A stretch of DNA of 16,019 nt, taken from assembly GCA_021793055.1 (NCBI GenBank), contig JAJYTL010000035.1, positions 1 through 16,019 of the forward strand, given 5' to 3'. The notes beneath the pieces were generated by a model, which saw nothing but the letters and a program-made list of their open reading frames with translations, was not told the DNA's origin and searched no databases. This DNA is from Pseudomonadota bacterium. GTDB taxonomy: Bacteria > Pseudomonadota > Alphaproteobacteria > Ferrovibrionales > Ferrovibrionaceae. Numbering within the stretch: position 1 is the stretch's first letter; the number at the start of each line of letters is the position of its first letter. Shown here one piece after another: positions 15,340 through 16,019 of the stretch. The position numbers were made by a program, and so were the translations under genes.

Positions 15340-15711
15340 ATGCATCTGGTCCAGGATTGCAACGCCCCGCCCGCCGCCGAGATCGATTTCGCGCGCTTTC
15401 TCGCCGTCGATATCCGCGTCGGCACGGTGGTCGCCGCGACGCCGTTTCCGGCAGCGCGCAAGCCCGCCTTGAAGCTCGAAATCGATTTCGGCCCCGGCGT
15501 CGGCGTCAAGCGTTCGAGCGCGCAGATCACGAAGCACTATGATTGCGATACCTTTATCGGCCGCCAGGTCGCGGCGGTGGTCAATTTTCCGCCGCGCCAG
15601 ATCGGCAAGTTCATGTCCGAGGTGTTGACCCTGGGCTTTCCCGATCGCGACGGCGCGGTCGTGCTGTTCGCGCCCGACCTGCCGGTGCCGAACGGTGCGC
15701 GGATGTTCTAG
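15340..15711 (+). CDS. csaA: CsaA-type tRNA-binding protein
   Basis: The 123-residue protein is a single EMAP-II/OB-fold tRNA-binding domain. Diagnostic sequence is FLAVDIRVGTVV (20-31), ARKPALKLEIDFG (39-51), VKRSSAQITKHY (56-67), IGRQVAAVVNFPPRQIGKFMSEVL (73-96), LGFPDRDGAVVLF and the terminal PDLPVPNGARMF. CsaA proteins are homodimers that bind tRNA and have been reported to have chaperone- and export-related activity. Length is slightly more than the usual 110 because of a short N-terminal tail. CGGAGG lies about 9 bases before the ATG. It follows the alpha/beta hydrolase by 16 bases, and its TAG stop shares the sequence CTAG with the stop of the convergent MFS gene. Confidence 0.96.
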   Translation: MHLVQDCNAPPAAEIDFARFLAVDIRVGTVVAATPFPAARKPALKLEIDFGPGVGVKRSSAQITKHYDCDTFIGRQVAAVVNFPPRQIGKFMSEVLTLGFPDRDGAVVLFAPDLPVPNGARMF

Positions 15712-16019
15712 GCGCGGGCATCCCGCGCCGGCTCGCGGATATCCGGCAGGAAGGCGGCGACAAGGCCAATCGCTGGCAGGAACGAGCAGACGCGATAGAC
15801 GAAATCGATGCTGGTCCAATCCGCGAGCACGCCGAGCACGGCGGCGCCGATGCCGGCGATGCCGAAGGCGAGGCCGAAAAACAGCCCCGACGCCATGCCG
15901 ACGCGGCCCGGCATCAACTCCTGGCCGTAGACCACGATGGCGGAAAAGGCCGAGGAGAGCACGAGCCCGATCACGATGCTGAGCGTGACGGTGCCGGCGA
16001 GCCCGACATGCGGCAGCGC
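15708..16019 (-). CDS. MFS transporter, fosmidomycin-resistance (Fsr) type, C-terminal part (5' truncated by window edge)
   Basis: The frame is open to the window edge, giving 103 residues of the C-terminal end. The sequence has three hydrophobic segments and the strongly family-like stretch VVYGQELMPGRVGMASGLFFGLAFG followed by GIGAAVLGVLADWTSIDFVYRVCSFLP. This resembles the final membrane segments of Fsr-type efflux proteins, which export fosmidomycin and other small molecules from the inner membrane; the actual substrate is unknown. The GTG at 15974 is internal. The gene converges on csaA, and the two coding regions overlap by 4 bases. The start and the first two thirds of the protein lie beyond the window. 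Confidence 0.85.
   Translation of the reverse strand, partial: ALPHVGLAGTVTLSIVIGLVLSSAFSAIVVYGQELMPGRVGMASGLFFGLAFGIAGIGAAVLGVLADWTSIDFVYRVCSFLPAIGLVAAFLPDIREPARDARA

Overview
This is a GC-rich chromosomal segment from a proteobacterium, most likely an alphaproteobacterium of Rhodospirillales type. That placement is inferred from a class I (LysK-type) lysyl-tRNA synthetase tail, the high-GC codon use, and the mix of CoA-ester enzymes. I see no insertion sequence, phage gene, tRNA, rRNA or CRISPR array. The window reads as ordinary housekeeping and catabolic chromosome and I do not find a convincing new multi-gene system.

Layout, left to right. Positions 1-401 hold the 3' end of lysK (+). 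Positions 490-810 hold a histone H1-like Lys/Ala/Pro repeat protein (-). Positions 1062-2114 hold pyrD (+). Then come two minus-strand genes, a fumarylacetoacetate hydrolase family protein (2196-3044) and an HSL-type alpha/beta hydrolase (3149-4099). After a 348-base divergent gap come yqgE (+, 4448-5053), a tandem-hotdog thioesterase (-, 5162-6082) and, divergent from it, an acyl-CoA ligase (+, 6279-7985). A minus-strand pair follows, an MFS transporter (9438-10808) and an amidase (8083-9351). Next is thiC (-, 10937-12766) under a TPP riboswitch (12871-12958). The right side has a family III CoA-transferase (+, 13166-14386), an alpha/beta hydrolase (+, 14473-15324), a CsaA-type tRNA-binding protein (+, 15340-15711) and the 3' end of a fosmidomycin-resistance-like MFS gene (-, 15708-16019).

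Functionally the clearest regulated unit is thiC: a promoter-like sequence sits directly upstream of a full TPP aptamer, and a purine-rich ribosome binding site precedes the ATG. The acyl-CoA ligase and double-hotdog thioesterase are transcribed divergently from a 196-base region with promoter-like elements for both, suggesting paired control of CoA-ester formation and hydrolysis; the substrate is unknown. The MFS transporter and amidase look like an uptake-and-hydrolysis pair.

The most interesting items are local: a shifted nucleophile motif in the HSL-type hydrolase, the 30-bp tandem array in the histone-like gene, a perfect dyad in the hydrolase leader, perfect AT-rich inverted repeats without U-tracts in two convergent gaps, a triple CGGATAA repeat with 11-bp period, and a duplicated GGAG/hairpin leader in the MFS gene.
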